This document shows, one piece after another, positions 24,760 through 32,830 of a stretch of 41,543 nucleotides of DNA (within the stretch, counting starts at the first letter, position 1; the number at the start of each line of letters is the position of its first letter). Both the position numbers and the translations under genes were made by a program. The notes under the pieces are model-generated. The model saw only the letters and a program-made list of their open reading frames with translations. It did not search any database and was not told the origin of the DNA. The stretch spans positions 1 through 41,543 of the forward strand of contig CAIYJU010000157.1 of NCBI GenBank assembly GCA_903926565.1. The letters are read 5' to 3'. This DNA is from an uncultured Bacteroidales bacterium. Lineage in GTDB: Bacteria > Bacteroidota > Bacteroidia > Bacteroidales > FEN-979.

Positions 24760-25688
24760 GGTTGGAAAGTTCACGCCACGAGGAGCTCGCTGCCGGTATC
24801 CTGGAGGCGCTGGAATACTTTGGATTATTCCGGTATCCGCTGTTACCCCGGGAGATTCACCGGTTTCACCGCATCCGCTGCACGTATGAAGAAGTTCTTG
24901 CCACACTGGCCAGCCTTGCAGAGAGAGACATGGTCAATTGTTCCATCGATGGGTTTTATTCCCGGGAGGCACAGGAAAGCTGGTCGTCCCGGCGCAAAAC
25001 AGGAAACGAAAAAGCGCTGGGATTGCTTACCAGGTCGGTTCATTTTACCCGCATCATCAGCTCTTTCCCATTTGTTGATGCCATCGCCATCTCCGGCTCC
25101 CTTTCAAAAGATTACGCCGGTGACGATGCCGATATCGACTATTTTATCGTAACCACCGGCAACCGGTTGTGGATTGCGCGAAGCCTGCTCCACCTTTTCA
25201 AAAAGCTCACCTTTATTCCCGGGTACCAGCACTATTTCTGCATGAACTATTTTGTCGATACGGATGAAATGTTGCTGACCGACAGGAACATCTATACCGC
25301 CATCGAACTTGCCACCCTGATACCGGTATACCATCCCGAACGGATCAGGCAGGTAAAGGAGATGAACTCCTGGCTCATCGCGTACCTTCCCAATGAAACA
25401 AACCTGCAGGAGCTGACATACCTTTCTCCGGCCGGAAAGCAATCGCTGAAAAAACTGGTCGAACGGATGATCAACCTGGCGTGGCCGGAACGACTGAACA
25501 ATTTTCTGATGAATCTCACCGATCGTAAGTGGCGCAGAAAATGGGACCGCAGGAGATTTCCTATGGAAACGTACGACCAGGCATTTTACACCTCCCTTCA
25601 TGTGTCGAAAAACCACCCTGCCAATTTCCAGCAGCAGGTATTGACCGCCCTCGAAAACAAATCAGGACCAACCGGAATTCAGCCATGA
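24756..25688 (+). CDS. Nucleotidyltransferase-fold protein in the polysaccharide operon
   Basis: The protein has 310 residues from an ATG in an ATGA overlap. Residues ~1-75 look like a winged-helix segment (ILEALEYFGLFRYPLLPREIHRF, then TYEEVLATLASLAERDMVNCSIDGFYS). Residues ~115-145 carry an NTase-like Gly-Ser and Asp-x-Asp core, ISGSLSKDYAGDDADIDYFIV. The C-terminus is helical and basic. The NTase superfamily moves nucleotide monophosphates to proteins, RNA or small molecules. Which one is unknown here; its place between the sugar-phosphate transferase and the epimerase argues for a role in polysaccharide production or its control. Confidence 0.7.
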   Translation: MRLESSRHEELAAGILEALEYFGLFRYPLLPREIHRFHRIRCTYEEVLATLASLAERDMVNCSIDGFYSREAQESWSSRRKTGNEKALGLLTRSVHFTRIISSFPFVDAIAISGSLSKDYAGDDADIDYFIVTTGNRLWIARSLLHLFKKLTFIPGYQHYFCMNYFVDTDEMLLTDRNIYTAIELATLIPVYHPERIRQVKEMNSWLIAYLPNETNLQELTYLSPAGKQSLKKLVERMINLAWPERLNNFLMNLTDRKWRRKWDRRRFPMETYDQAFYTSLHVSKNHPANFQQQVLTALENKSGPTGIQP

Positions 25689-26575
25689 GGAGCGCAATTG
25701 TTATCGGGAGTTCAGGGTTTTTGGGGTCGGCTGTCACCCGACGGTTACTGGCTGACGGGTTTCAGGTTTATGCCACTAAAAACAGGCGTGAGATAAACCA
25801 GGAGAACGGACTTAGGGTCATTGACGGAGGAATACGTGCATTGACCACGGCTGTCCTGGATCAGATCGGGCCGGAGGTGATTTTTCACTGCGCCCGCCCC
25901 GTTATGCCGAGGTTCAGGCGGTGGGGAAGGGTGATGGCTGCCTTCCGGGCGAAACAATACAACCGGGCGCTGCTTTCACAAATTGCCGCCAGTCGTGCCA
26001 AACCTGCCCTGATCTTTGCTTCCGGGAGCCTGGTGTATGGCAACAGCCCTTTGCCACATGATGAAACGGCGGGGCTAAACCCGGTGAGCTATGCGAGACA
26101 GTATCATCGCGGTGAAGGTCCTGTATTGGATGCCATGTACCAGGAAAGCCAGAAGGTGATCGTGTTACGGTTCCCATGGTTGATGGGTGACGGCTCGTGG
26201 TTCTCATGGTTCTACCTGAAACCGTTGCGTGAGAAAAAGCTGGTTCCGCTTTTCGGCGACGGGAGTAACATGATGTCGGTGATTGGCCTGGAGGATGCAG
26301 CCAAACTAATGGTAGAATATTCCGTTGAAAATATGCAAAGCGGCATCTACAATGTTGTTGCACCCCATGTGCTCACACAGAGAGCCTTTGCTGAAACGGT
26401 CGCCAGCCATTATGGAGGAGTTGTTACAGAATACAGGAATATTTACCCGGAAGGAGTAGAGAAAGCAGTTCTGGAGGCTTTCACGTCGAATATTCTCCTG
26501 GGTACAATTCATCCGGTACCTCCTGCCGGATCAATTCAAACCACGAACCAGCTCCTTTCACGAATAACGCTTTAA
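25685..26575 (+). CDS. NAD-dependent epimerase/dehydratase-like SDR protein
   Basis: This 296-residue extended SDR has the N-terminal Rossmann motif GSSGFLG (residues 8-14), ASGSLVYG near 112-119 and RFPWLMGDGSW. The family normally uses Tyr-x3-Lys. Here the segment is PVSYARQYHRGE, with no Lys four residues after either Tyr136 or Tyr140, so classic catalysis is doubtful. It starts in an ATGA overlap with the preceding gene. It may modify a nucleotide sugar for the locus, or serve a binding role. Its 3' end overlaps the convergent methyltransferase by 4 bases. Confidence 0.75.
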   Translation: MRSAIVIGSSGFLGSAVTRRLLADGFQVYATKNRREINQENGLRVIDGGIRALTTAVLDQIGPEVIFHCARPVMPRFRRWGRVMAAFRAKQYNRALLSQIAASRAKPALIFASGSLVYGNSPLPHDETAGLNPVSYARQYHRGEGPVLDAMYQESQKVIVLRFPWLMGDGSWFSWFYLKPLREKKLVPLFGDGSNMMSVIGLEDAAKLMVEYSVENMQSGIYNVVAPHVLTQRAFAETVASHYGGVVTEYRNIYPEGVEKAVLEAFTSNILLGTIHPVPPAGSIQTTNQLLSRITL

Positions 26576-27381
26576 GCCTGAAATACAAACAAGGTATACT
26601 CCCCGGCCGCCCAGAAAGGTGAATGTTGAATCTTCTGGTCGATTTCCCATAACCGGTCGGCCTTTTCAGGATGACTCCGGATCTTATGGTCATTGTACCA
26701 TGGAGGATAAAACACACTGTAGCCTTTTCGTTCCATCAGTTTAAAATCTTTAAAGGCGGCTTTGATGCGGGAAGGAGCATAGCAATGTGAAGGGAGATGC
26801 CTTGTTACCGAATAGCCGCCCCACACTTTTCCGAGGCGGGCGAAAGCTGTTTTGAAATTGAGTTTTACCAACTGAACGAACAGCTCACGCAGGTACCATC
26901 TATTCACAAAGGTCACTACGGCAATTCCTCCGGGTGTAAGCAGGGCTTTAATTTCCGAAGCAGCAAAATCAAGATTCTCCACTGTGTTCAGCGCACCGAA
27001 ATAGACGTAAACCAGGTCAAAACTACCTTTTCCGAAAAAGCCCGCCAGTTGTCGTTCATCACTTTTTAAAACGCGGGCATTGGTCAGATGATCTTTGTCA
27101 AGCCGGGCCTGTGCCAGCGCGACCATGCTCGCAGAGATATCCACTGCTGTGAAATGCCTTTCGGGAAAACGCTTTGCAAACCAGTGTACATCGAACCCGG
27201 GACCGCAGCCAATTTCAAGCGCACGGGTGAACGGATAACGAACCGTGATCTCCCTGAAATCATCCCTGATTCTTTCAAGGCTCCGGTTCCCGTCGGCCCT
27301 CGACTCGAATCCCAGGCCTGCATCCTCGTTGTAATAAGATTCAACCTCAGAATAGTAGGACGTTTTGGGAGTTGTGATCAT
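26572..27381 (-). CDS. Class I SAM-dependent methyltransferase
   Basis: This 269-residue protein from ATG 27381 has motif I LEIGCGPGFDVHWFAKRF, motif II FTAVDISASMVALAQARL, motif IV FDLVYVYFGALNTVENLD and motif VI LLTPGGIAVVTFVN. A longer start at 27429 adds 16 residues (MNNRNSSNHKSSYLCD). I prefer the shorter one because a TACCTTTG box lies at 27386-27393 between the two starts; that would make a very short leader. The substrate is unknown; it could methylate a sugar or lipid of the neighbouring polysaccharide, or be unrelated. Confidence 0.82.
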   Translation of the reverse strand: MITTPKTSYYSEVESYYNEDAGLGFESRADGNRSLERIRDDFREITVRYPFTRALEIGCGPGFDVHWFAKRFPERHFTAVDISASMVALAQARLDKDHLTNARVLKSDERQLAGFFGKGSFDLVYVYFGALNTVENLDFAASEIKALLTPGGIAVVTFVNRWYLRELFVQLVKLNFKTAFARLGKVWGGYSVTRHLPSHCYAPSRIKAAFKDFKLMERKGYSVFYPPWYNDHKIRSHPEKADRLWEIDQKIQHSPFWAAGEYTLFVFQA

Positions 27382-27429
27382 ATCGCAAAGGTAAGAGGAT
27401 TTATGATTTGATGAGTTGCGATTGTTCAT

Positions 27430-27570
27430 GGTGGCCAGTTCACTTTTTCCGCCGCCGAAAAAGAGCTCAGAATAGTTCCAGTCAGCGATTAACTGACAAT
27501 TGGTTCAGCATGAAGGTTTCACGCAGGTTGCCTTTATCAGGCCTTTGCGGAGAGGTATCTATGGGCAAGA
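27430..27570. other. Intergenic, no gene seen
   Basis: Short open frames here (up to 86 codons) show no recognisable protein pattern or coding bias. The right end leads into an ORF6N gene remnant. Confidence 0.5.
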
Positions 27571-27651
27571 TGGAGAGGTTTACGGTATCTTCCAATTTTG
27601 GAATACATCAAAAAATTGGAACAAACAATCTGTTTTCCAAGGAAAAATTAA
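27571..27651 (+). pseudogene. ORF6N-domain gene remnant, internally deleted
   Basis: The frame encodes WRGLRYLP joined directly to ILEYIKKLEQT and a short divergent end (ICFPRKN, stop). The first part resembles the 'SWGGLRYLP' segment that follows the ORF6N palindrome site in related genes. The second resembles the C-terminal IFEYLKQLEQT of the copy at 28365-28618. The FTEQG core between them is gone. The stop overlaps the end of hicA on the other strand by 4 bases. It is short, so similarity is suggestive rather than proven. Confidence 0.5.
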
Positions 27652-27887
27652 AACAGGTTCTCAATTAATTGTTGTTTTGACAATTCAAAATGAATTGAAA
27701 TAGCATTGAGGATGGCTGATAATGTACCGATTTTTAATGGATCATGAGCTGGAATTGTAATGTGATGTATTCCATTTGTTTCAGTTGTAAGTCTGATATG
27801 AGAACCTGTTTGCCGGGTTATCTGATAGCCAAAGGCTTCAAGTTTTTTGGCAAGTGCATATCCTGAAAGGTTCCTGGGAAGTTTCAT
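27648..27887 (-). CDS. hicA: HicA-family mRNA interferase toxin
   Basis: This 79-residue protein has the dsRBD-like HicA fold, with catalytic His in RQTGSHIRLTT and the pattern LPRNLSGYALAKKLEAFGYQI, then HHITIPAHDPLKIGTLSAILNAI. HicA cleaves mRNA and tmRNA in a ribosome-independent way and is held inactive by HicB. It is slightly longer than the minimal ~60-residue type. It overlaps the upstream antitoxin gene by one base (TAATG), which couples their translation; the antitoxin comes first. Confidence 0.9.
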   Translation of the reverse strand: MKLPRNLSGYALAKKLEAFGYQITRQTGSHIRLTTETNGIHHITIPAHDPLKIGTLSAILNAISIHFELSKQQLIENLF

Positions 27888-28099
27888 TACGAAATTGCGA
27901 ATAGTTCATCTTTCACAATGTGCATCCTGACGATTTTAGGGAGGTTGTCATCATCAAAATGACACTTAACAGAATCAGCGATAGAAGCTTTAAGAAGTTT
28001 TAGCGTATCTGCCTGCGTAAAAATATCTTCACCAAGAGCTTTTGCAGTGTAGCCTCCCTCAGGGGATTCTTCGACTATAAAAATTATTTCGTTCATCAT
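27887..28099 (-). CDS. hicB: HicB-like antitoxin, short form
   Basis: This 70-residue protein is the partial RNase-H fold only: MNEIIFIVEESPEGGYTAKALGEDIFTQADTLKLLKASIADSVKCHF, ending VRMHIVKDELFAIS. It lacks the ribbon-helix-helix DNA-binding tail present in the HicB at 9-341, so autoregulation must work differently or be absent. The two ATGs at 28099 and 28096 are both possible; frames further upstream lie before the promoter. It neutralises the HicA encoded next. Confidence 0.85.
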   Translation of the reverse strand: MMNEIIFIVEESPEGGYTAKALGEDIFTQADTLKLLKASIADSVKCHFDDDNLPKIVRMHIVKDELFAIS

Positions 28100-28114
28100 C
28101 GTTGAATATAAGCA

Positions 28115-28122
28115 CAAATTTA
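28115..28122 (-). promoter_or_regulatory. -7 element of the hicBA operon
   Basis: On the minus strand TAAATTTG fits TAnnTTTG, about 15 bases upstream of the hicB ATG. No clean TTTG lies at the -33 position. Confidence 0.5.
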
Positions 28123-28364
28123 GGTAAAATATTGAATCATCCTAAAGAGACTTCGCTCTCCTCAAAAAACCTGATATCCCTGTCACATCAGCCTGACTGT
28201 TCAGCCCGAATATCACCACTTCCATTGTGAAATAACAGGGTTCTCTGCTCCTGACTTTTCACGGCGTTAAAATTTCCCCCAAAAACCATAGCACCTTTTC
28301 CGTTATTCCTGATTAAGCATCAAGTTAAACTGTCAAATACACAAAAACGGTGAAGGAGGAGAAA
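28123..28364. other. Intergenic, no gene seen
   Basis: The stretch lies between the hicBA promoter and an ORF6N pseudogene. No credible coding frame, RNA gene or strong hairpin was seen. Confidence 0.5.
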
Positions 28365-28618
28365 ATGTCATGCGTGCCTGAGGAGGTAATCATGAGCAGA
28401 ATAACAGAAACTTCAAACGTATTCCTGAAGATTTTATGTTCCAACTTCTTGAAGAGGGAAAGTGAGAGGTGGTCGCAATTTGCGACCACCTCTCGTGGCA
28501 AAATCGTCAAATCCTTTTGATTTTCGAATACCTTAAACAACTGGAACAAACAAAACAGACCGAATCATCATTTAACAAAAGAAACCAAATCGGGTTCCGG
28601 CGAAGCGATGAATCTTAA
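28365..28618 (+). pseudogene. ORF6N-domain gene with multiple internal deletions
   Basis: Pieces of a complete ORF6N gene remain in order. The start encodes PEEVIMSRI, like PEETIISKI of the intact copy at 2246-2788, after AGGAGG. Then, in a shifted frame, comes RNFKRIPEDFMFQLLEEGK and a stop. ERWSQFATTS follows over the palindrome. The end encodes ILLIFEYLKQLEQTK and NKRNQIGFRRSDES with a stop. The segment RGQKVM...LYN and the whole FTEQG...KMREML part are missing. The second deletion joins at the right edge of the palindrome. It cannot make a full protein. Confidence 0.75.
28464..28494. repeat. Palindrome inside ORF6N pseudogene (copy 3)
   Basis: Perfect 15-base arms (GAGAGGTGGTCGCAA at 28464-28478 and its complement at 28480-28494) flank a central T. 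They lie on codons E-R-W-S-Q-F-A-T-T-S. Confidence 0.9.
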
Positions 28619-28684
28619 AGGAATGACGAACCCGGGAATAATGAAAGAAAATGACTTATATAATGCATCCGCCCGGCCATCCGT

Positions 28685-29218
28685 TCACCAAACCTCCCAA
28701 TGAATCTTCTCCCCCTTAAACTTATCCTTCGGCAAATCCCCGCCGGCGGGATGACCTACCGGGATGATGCTGAAAGGATCCACCCCGGCAGGGAGTTTCA
28801 ACAGTTTTCTTACATGATCTTCCCGCTCTGACATTGGAAAGAGGGCTGACCACACTGCTCCCAGCCGCATTGCCTCGGCTGCCAGCAGGATGTTCTCGGT
28901 TGCGGCTGCCGCATCCTGGTGCCACAGATCGGTGGCCCCTGCCTGCAGCTCAACAGATGAATCGCCGCAAACCACGATGCATGCACCGGCCTTGAACAGC
29001 ATCTTGGTGAATGGAAGACCTTCGCCAAGGGCATTCAGAATGTTACGCTCCGTTACGGCCACAAAGGCCAGCGGTTGCCGGTTGCGTGCCGATGGTGCCG
29101 CCATGCCTGCCTTCAGCAGGGCCAGCAGGCAGGCTTTGGTTACAGGTTCTCCCGTATAATTACGCACGCTTTTGCGCGACATGATGGTGTCGAGTACGAC
29201 AGTTGTAGTGTCAGTCAT
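28685..29218 (-). CDS. Nitroreductase-family protein
   Basis: This 177-residue FMN-dependent oxidoreductase has the family signatures MSRKSVRNYTGEPV near the N-terminus, GMAAPSARNRQP (FMN-binding Ser/Arg region), DLWHQDAAAATENILLAAEAMRLGAVW, and the C-terminal SIIPVGHPAGGDLPKDKF. It probably uses NAD(P)H to reduce quinones, nitro compounds or flavins; the physiological substrate cannot be told from the sequence. It is monocistronic, lying between the ORF6N pseudogene and ileS. Confidence 0.9.
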   Translation of the reverse strand: MTDTTTVVLDTIMSRKSVRNYTGEPVTKACLLALLKAGMAAPSARNRQPLAFVAVTERNILNALGEGLPFTKMLFKAGACIVVCGDSSVELQAGATDLWHQDAAAATENILLAAEAMRLGAVWSALFPMSEREDHVRKLLKLPAGVDPFSIIPVGHPAGGDLPKDKFKGEKIHWEVW

Positions 29219-29367
29219 GATGGCCTGGTTTTGACCGGTAAAATTATTGAATATTAAACAATTTTAGCCGGGGTGTTTCGTGTTTTTCACATCCCGTAAA
29301 AACCAAATCGAAAGCAATACAGAATCTTCCCGAATCTATCGATACATCAGGGTAAAAGATTTTTTTG

Positions 29368-29375
29368 TAATTTTG
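29368..29375 (+). promoter_or_regulatory. -7 element of the ileS operon
   Basis: TAATTTTG fits TAnnTTTG. The leader to the ileS ATG would be about 70 bases. The -33 position has no clear TTTG. No T-box-like structure was recognised in the leader. Confidence 0.5.
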
Positions 29376-29452
29376 CACGCCTTTTTATAGTACAATCAGG
29401 GAATTACAGTTAAAAATGGCTGTCAGATTCCCGGAATGATGAAAGACCAACG

Positions 29453-32400
29453 ATGAGTAAACGATACGCAGAATATAAAAACCTTGACCTCAGCAGGATC
29501 GGCAACGAGATCCAGTCTTACTGGGAGAAGCACGGCACTTTTGAAAAGAGCCTGAAAATGACCGAAGGCATGCCGCCTTTCGTGTTTTACGAAGGTCCCC
29601 CTTCTGCAAATGGAATCCCCGGCATTCACCATGTCATGGCAAGGGCCATCAAGGATATTTTCTGCAGGTACAAGACCATGAAGGGATTCTACGTCAGCCG
29701 GAAGGCAGGCTGGGATACCCACGGACTCCCCATCGAGATCGGTGTCGAGAAGAAACTCGGGATCACCAAAGAGGATATCGGGAAATCAATTTCCATCGAG
29801 GCGTACAACAAAGAGTGTCGCACCGAAGTGATGAAATACAAAGACCTCTGGGATGACCTCACCATCCGGATGGGGTACTGGCTGAATCTCGACGATCCAT
29901 ACATCACCTACGAAAACAAATACATTGAAAGTGTCTGGTATCTCCTGGGAAAACTCTATGAGAAAGGACTTTTATACAAAGGATACACCATTCAGCCTTA
30001 CTCTCCTGCTGCAGGCACCGGACTGAGCACACACGAACTGAACCAGCCCGGCACCTATAAAATGGTGAAGGACAACACGGTGGTGGCACAGTTTAAAGTG
30101 ATCCGCAACCCTCAATCGGAGTTCCTCTTCAGCGACCTTTTTGGCGAGCTCTACATACTTGCCTGGACCACAACTCCATGGACACTGCCATCGAACACCG
30201 GCCTGGCCGTGGGAAAGGATATATCCTATGTGCTGGTAAAGACTTATAACACCTACACCTATACAGAACAAACCGTCGTCCTCGCGAAAGAGCTGTTGCA
30301 CCAGTATTTTCCGGAAAAAAACAGCCAGCTTGAAATGGATAGTTACCACGAAGGCGACAAGCACATTCCCTTCCAGGTTGTGGCAGAGTTCAAAGGCAGG
30401 GATTTTGAAGGCATCCGTTTTGAACAGCTGCTGCCATATGCCCGGCCCGAAGATGGCGACCCTTTCCGCGTGGTGATGGGCGATTTCGTAACCACCGAAG
30501 ATGGTACCGGCATCGTGCACATTGCACCGAGCTTTGGCGCCGACGACTTCAGGGTTGGCCGTCAATATGGCCTGGGATCCCTGACCCTGGTGAATAAACA
30601 GGGTAAATTCACCGAACAGATGGGCGAATTTGCCGGCCGTTATGTGAAACCCGAATACGATGCCAATTGTGTGGAAGGCAACTGCCCCCCGGTTGACATT
30701 GACATCATTGTCAAGCTGAAACACGAAAATAAAGCGTTCAAATCGGAGAAATACGAACACTCTTACCCGCATTGCTGGCGCACCGATAAACCCATTCTCT
30801 ATTACCCCCTTGATTCATGGTTTATCCGCACCACAGCCTTCAAGGATGAGATGATCGCCCTCAATAAAACCATCAACTGGAAACCTGAATCAACCGGAAC
30901 CGGGCGGTTCGGCAACTGGCTCGAAAACCTGGTTGACTGGAACCTCTCCCGTTCCCGCTTCTGGGGAACTCCCTTGCCGATCTGGAGATCAGCCGACGAA
31001 AAGCAGGAGATCTGCATCGGTTCCGTGGCGCAGCTGAAAGCGGAAATCACCAAAGCAGTTGATGCCGGGGTGATGAAAACCAATCCGCTCGAAAATTTCA
31101 ACCCGGAAGAGACAACGGATGAGAATTATCACTCATTTGACCTTCACCGCCCGTTCGTTGACGACATCATCCTGGTTACTGATGACGGATTGCCGATGTA
31201 CCGCGAAACCGACCTGATCGATGTCTGGTTCGATTCGGGGGCCATGCCCTATGCCCAGTACCATTATCCTTTTGAGCAGTCACGGAAGCTGGATAGCTAT
31301 TTCCCGGCCGATTTCATTGCTGAAGGGGTTGATCAGACCCGGGGATGGTTCTTTACCCTTCATGCCATAGCCGTGATGCTGTTTGGCGGCGTTTCCTATA
31401 AGACCTGCGTGTCTAACGGACTCGTCCTCGACAAGAACGGGAACAAGATGTCGAAGCGGTTGGGCAATGCGGTTGACCCGTTTGAAACGATTGATAAATA
31501 TGGTCCTGACGCGACCCGCTGGTACCTGATCACCAATTCGCAGCCATGGGATAACCTGAAGTTTGACCTGGACGGAATTGAGGAGATCCGCAGGAAATTC
31601 TTTGGTACGCTTTACAACACCTATGCCTTCTATTCCCTGTATGCCAACATTGACGGATTTGACTACAGTGAACCGGAAATCGCCATCAGCGATCGCCCCG
31701 AAATTGACCGGTGGATCCTTTCGGAACTGAACTCCCTGATCAAGGTGGTGGATGATTGCTACTCAGATTATGAACCAACCAAAGCCGGGCGCGCCATCTC
31801 CGATTTCGTGGATGCCCACCTGAGCAACTGGTATGTGCGCCTTTGCCGCCGCCGGTTCTGGAGAGGTGACTATTCCCAGGATAAAATTTCGGCTTACCAG
31901 ACGCTATACCGCTGCCTGGAAGTCATTGCACAATTATCGTCACCAATCGCCCCTTTCTTTGCTGAACGGTTGTTTGTTGACCTGAACAATGTCACAGGCA
32001 GGCATCCTGTTGATTCAGTGCATTTAACGGCATTCCCGCAATCTGACATAACCCTCATTGACAAGGATCTGGAAGAACGCATGGAGCTGGCGCAGAAAAT
32101 CGCCTCCATGGTGCTGTCTATCAGGAAATCAACAAAACTGCGTGTTCGCCAGCCACTTAACAAGATACTGGTTCCTGTTTTAAATGATCACCTGGTTGCA
32201 CAGATCGATGCTGTAAAAAACCTCATCCTGTCGGAAGTCAATGTCAAGGAACTGGAATACATCACCGACACGGCTGGCATCCTGGTTAAGAAGGTCAAAC
32301 CAGATTTTAAAAAGCTGGGCCCCCGGTATGGCAAACTGATGAAACAGCTGGCTGCTGCGGTGATTTTGATCACGCAGGAAGAGATCAACACACTCGAAAA

Positions 32401-32818
32401 GGAAGGGAAACTCCTCATCCATGTAGAAGGACAGCCGGTAGAGCTGCTGACGGATGATGTGGAGATTCTCTCCGAAGACATCCCGGGATGGCAGGTTGCC
32501 AGCATGGGCTCACTGTCTGTTGCCCTCGACATCACACTTACCCCTGAACTCCTTCAGGAAGGGATTGCCCGCGAGGTGGTCAACAGGATCCAGAACCTGC
32601 GGAAGGATAAGGGATTCGAGGTGACAGATAAAATTACCGTTAAATTCCGGTCACATGCCGAAATTGATGAAGCCGTGAATCGTAATATTGCCTATATTTG
32701 CTCGGAAACTCTGGCTCAGTCGTTTGATATTGTTGCAACGGTTGACGAAACGGAAGGAACATCCATTGAAATCACAGACAGGATTTCAACATTTATTGAA
32801 ATTAAAAGAGTTGACTAA
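29453..32818 (+). CDS. ileS: Isoleucyl-tRNA synthetase
   Basis: IleRS charges tRNA-Ile with isoleucine and edits mischarged valine. The protein is 1121 residues, longer than the ~930 of E. coli IleRS. The first class I signature is in YEGPPSANGIPGIHHVMAR, and the second is KMSKR from K665. The editing domain shows WTTTPWTLPSNTGLAV and GTGIVHIAPSFGADD. The long form, with AGWDTHGLPIEIGVEKKLG and a C-terminal end lacking a Cys-rich zinc site, resembles the eukaryote-like (type 2) IleRS common in Bacteroidota; such enzymes are often less sensitive to mupirocin. It is followed by the dksA-like gene after 12 bases. Confidence 0.97.
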   Translation: MSKRYAEYKNLDLSRIGNEIQSYWEKHGTFEKSLKMTEGMPPFVFYEGPPSANGIPGIHHVMARAIKDIFCRYKTMKGFYVSRKAGWDTHGLPIEIGVEKKLGITKEDIGKSISIEAYNKECRTEVMKYKDLWDDLTIRMGYWLNLDDPYITYENKYIESVWYLLGKLYEKGLLYKGYTIQPYSPAAGTGLSTHELNQPGTYKMVKDNTVVAQFKVIRNPQSEFLFSDLFGELYILAWTTTPWTLPSNTGLAVGKDISYVLVKTYNTYTYTEQTVVLAKELLHQYFPEKNSQLEMDSYHEGDKHIPFQVVAEFKGRDFEGIRFEQLLPYARPEDGDPFRVVMGDFVTTEDGTGIVHIAPSFGADDFRVGRQYGLGSLTLVNKQGKFTEQMGEFAGRYVKPEYDANCVEGNCPPVDIDIIVKLKHENKAFKSEKYEHSYPHCWRTDKPILYYPLDSWFIRTTAFKDEMIALNKTINWKPESTGTGRFGNWLENLVDWNLSRSRFWGTPLPIWRSADEKQEICIGSVAQLKAEITKAVDAGVMKTNPLENFNPEETTDENYHSFDLHRPFVDDIILVTDDGLPMYRETDLIDVWFDSGAMPYAQYHYPFEQSRKLDSYFPADFIAEGVDQTRGWFFTLHAIAVMLFGGVSYKTCVSNGLVLDKNGNKMSKRLGNAVDPFETIDKYGPDATRWYLITNSQPWDNLKFDLDGIEEIRRKFFGTLYNTYAFYSLYANIDGFDYSEPEIAISDRPEIDRWILSELNSLIKVVDDCYSDYEPTKAGRAISDFVDAHLSNWYVRLCRRRFWRGDYSQDKISAYQTLYRCLEVIAQLSSPIAPFFAERLFVDLNNVTGRHPVDSVHLTAFPQSDITLIDKDLEERMELAQKIASMVLSIRKSTKLRVRQPLNKILVPVLNDHLVAQIDAVKNLILSEVNVKELEYITDTAGILVKKVKPDFKKLGPRYGKLMKQLAAAVILITQEEINTLEKEGKLLIHVEGQPVELLTDDVEILSEDIPGWQVASMGSLSVALDITLTPELLQEGIAREVVNRIQNLRKDKGFEVTDKITVKFRSHAEIDEAVNRNIAYICSETLAQSFDIVATVDETEGTSIEITDRISTFIEIKRVD

Positions 32819-32830
32819 CACTATTGAATT

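Noticed and set aside
27408..27668. 86-codon plus-strand frame downstream of the methyltransferase start
   Set aside because: It has no family pattern and no promoter or ribosome site; an ORF6N remnant in another frame explains its right end better.
28325..28549. 74-codon minus-strand frame over the third palindrome
   Set aside because: It is antisense to the ORF6N pseudogene, whose family-specific pieces are on the plus strand.
29376..29452. T-box-like leader upstream of ileS
   Set aside because: No specifier-loop or T-box sequence was recognised, and T-boxes are not typical of Bacteroidota.
29972..30772. 266-codon open frame antisense to ileS
   Set aside because: It is fully covered by the conserved editing and catalytic region of IleRS and has no recognisable protein pattern.
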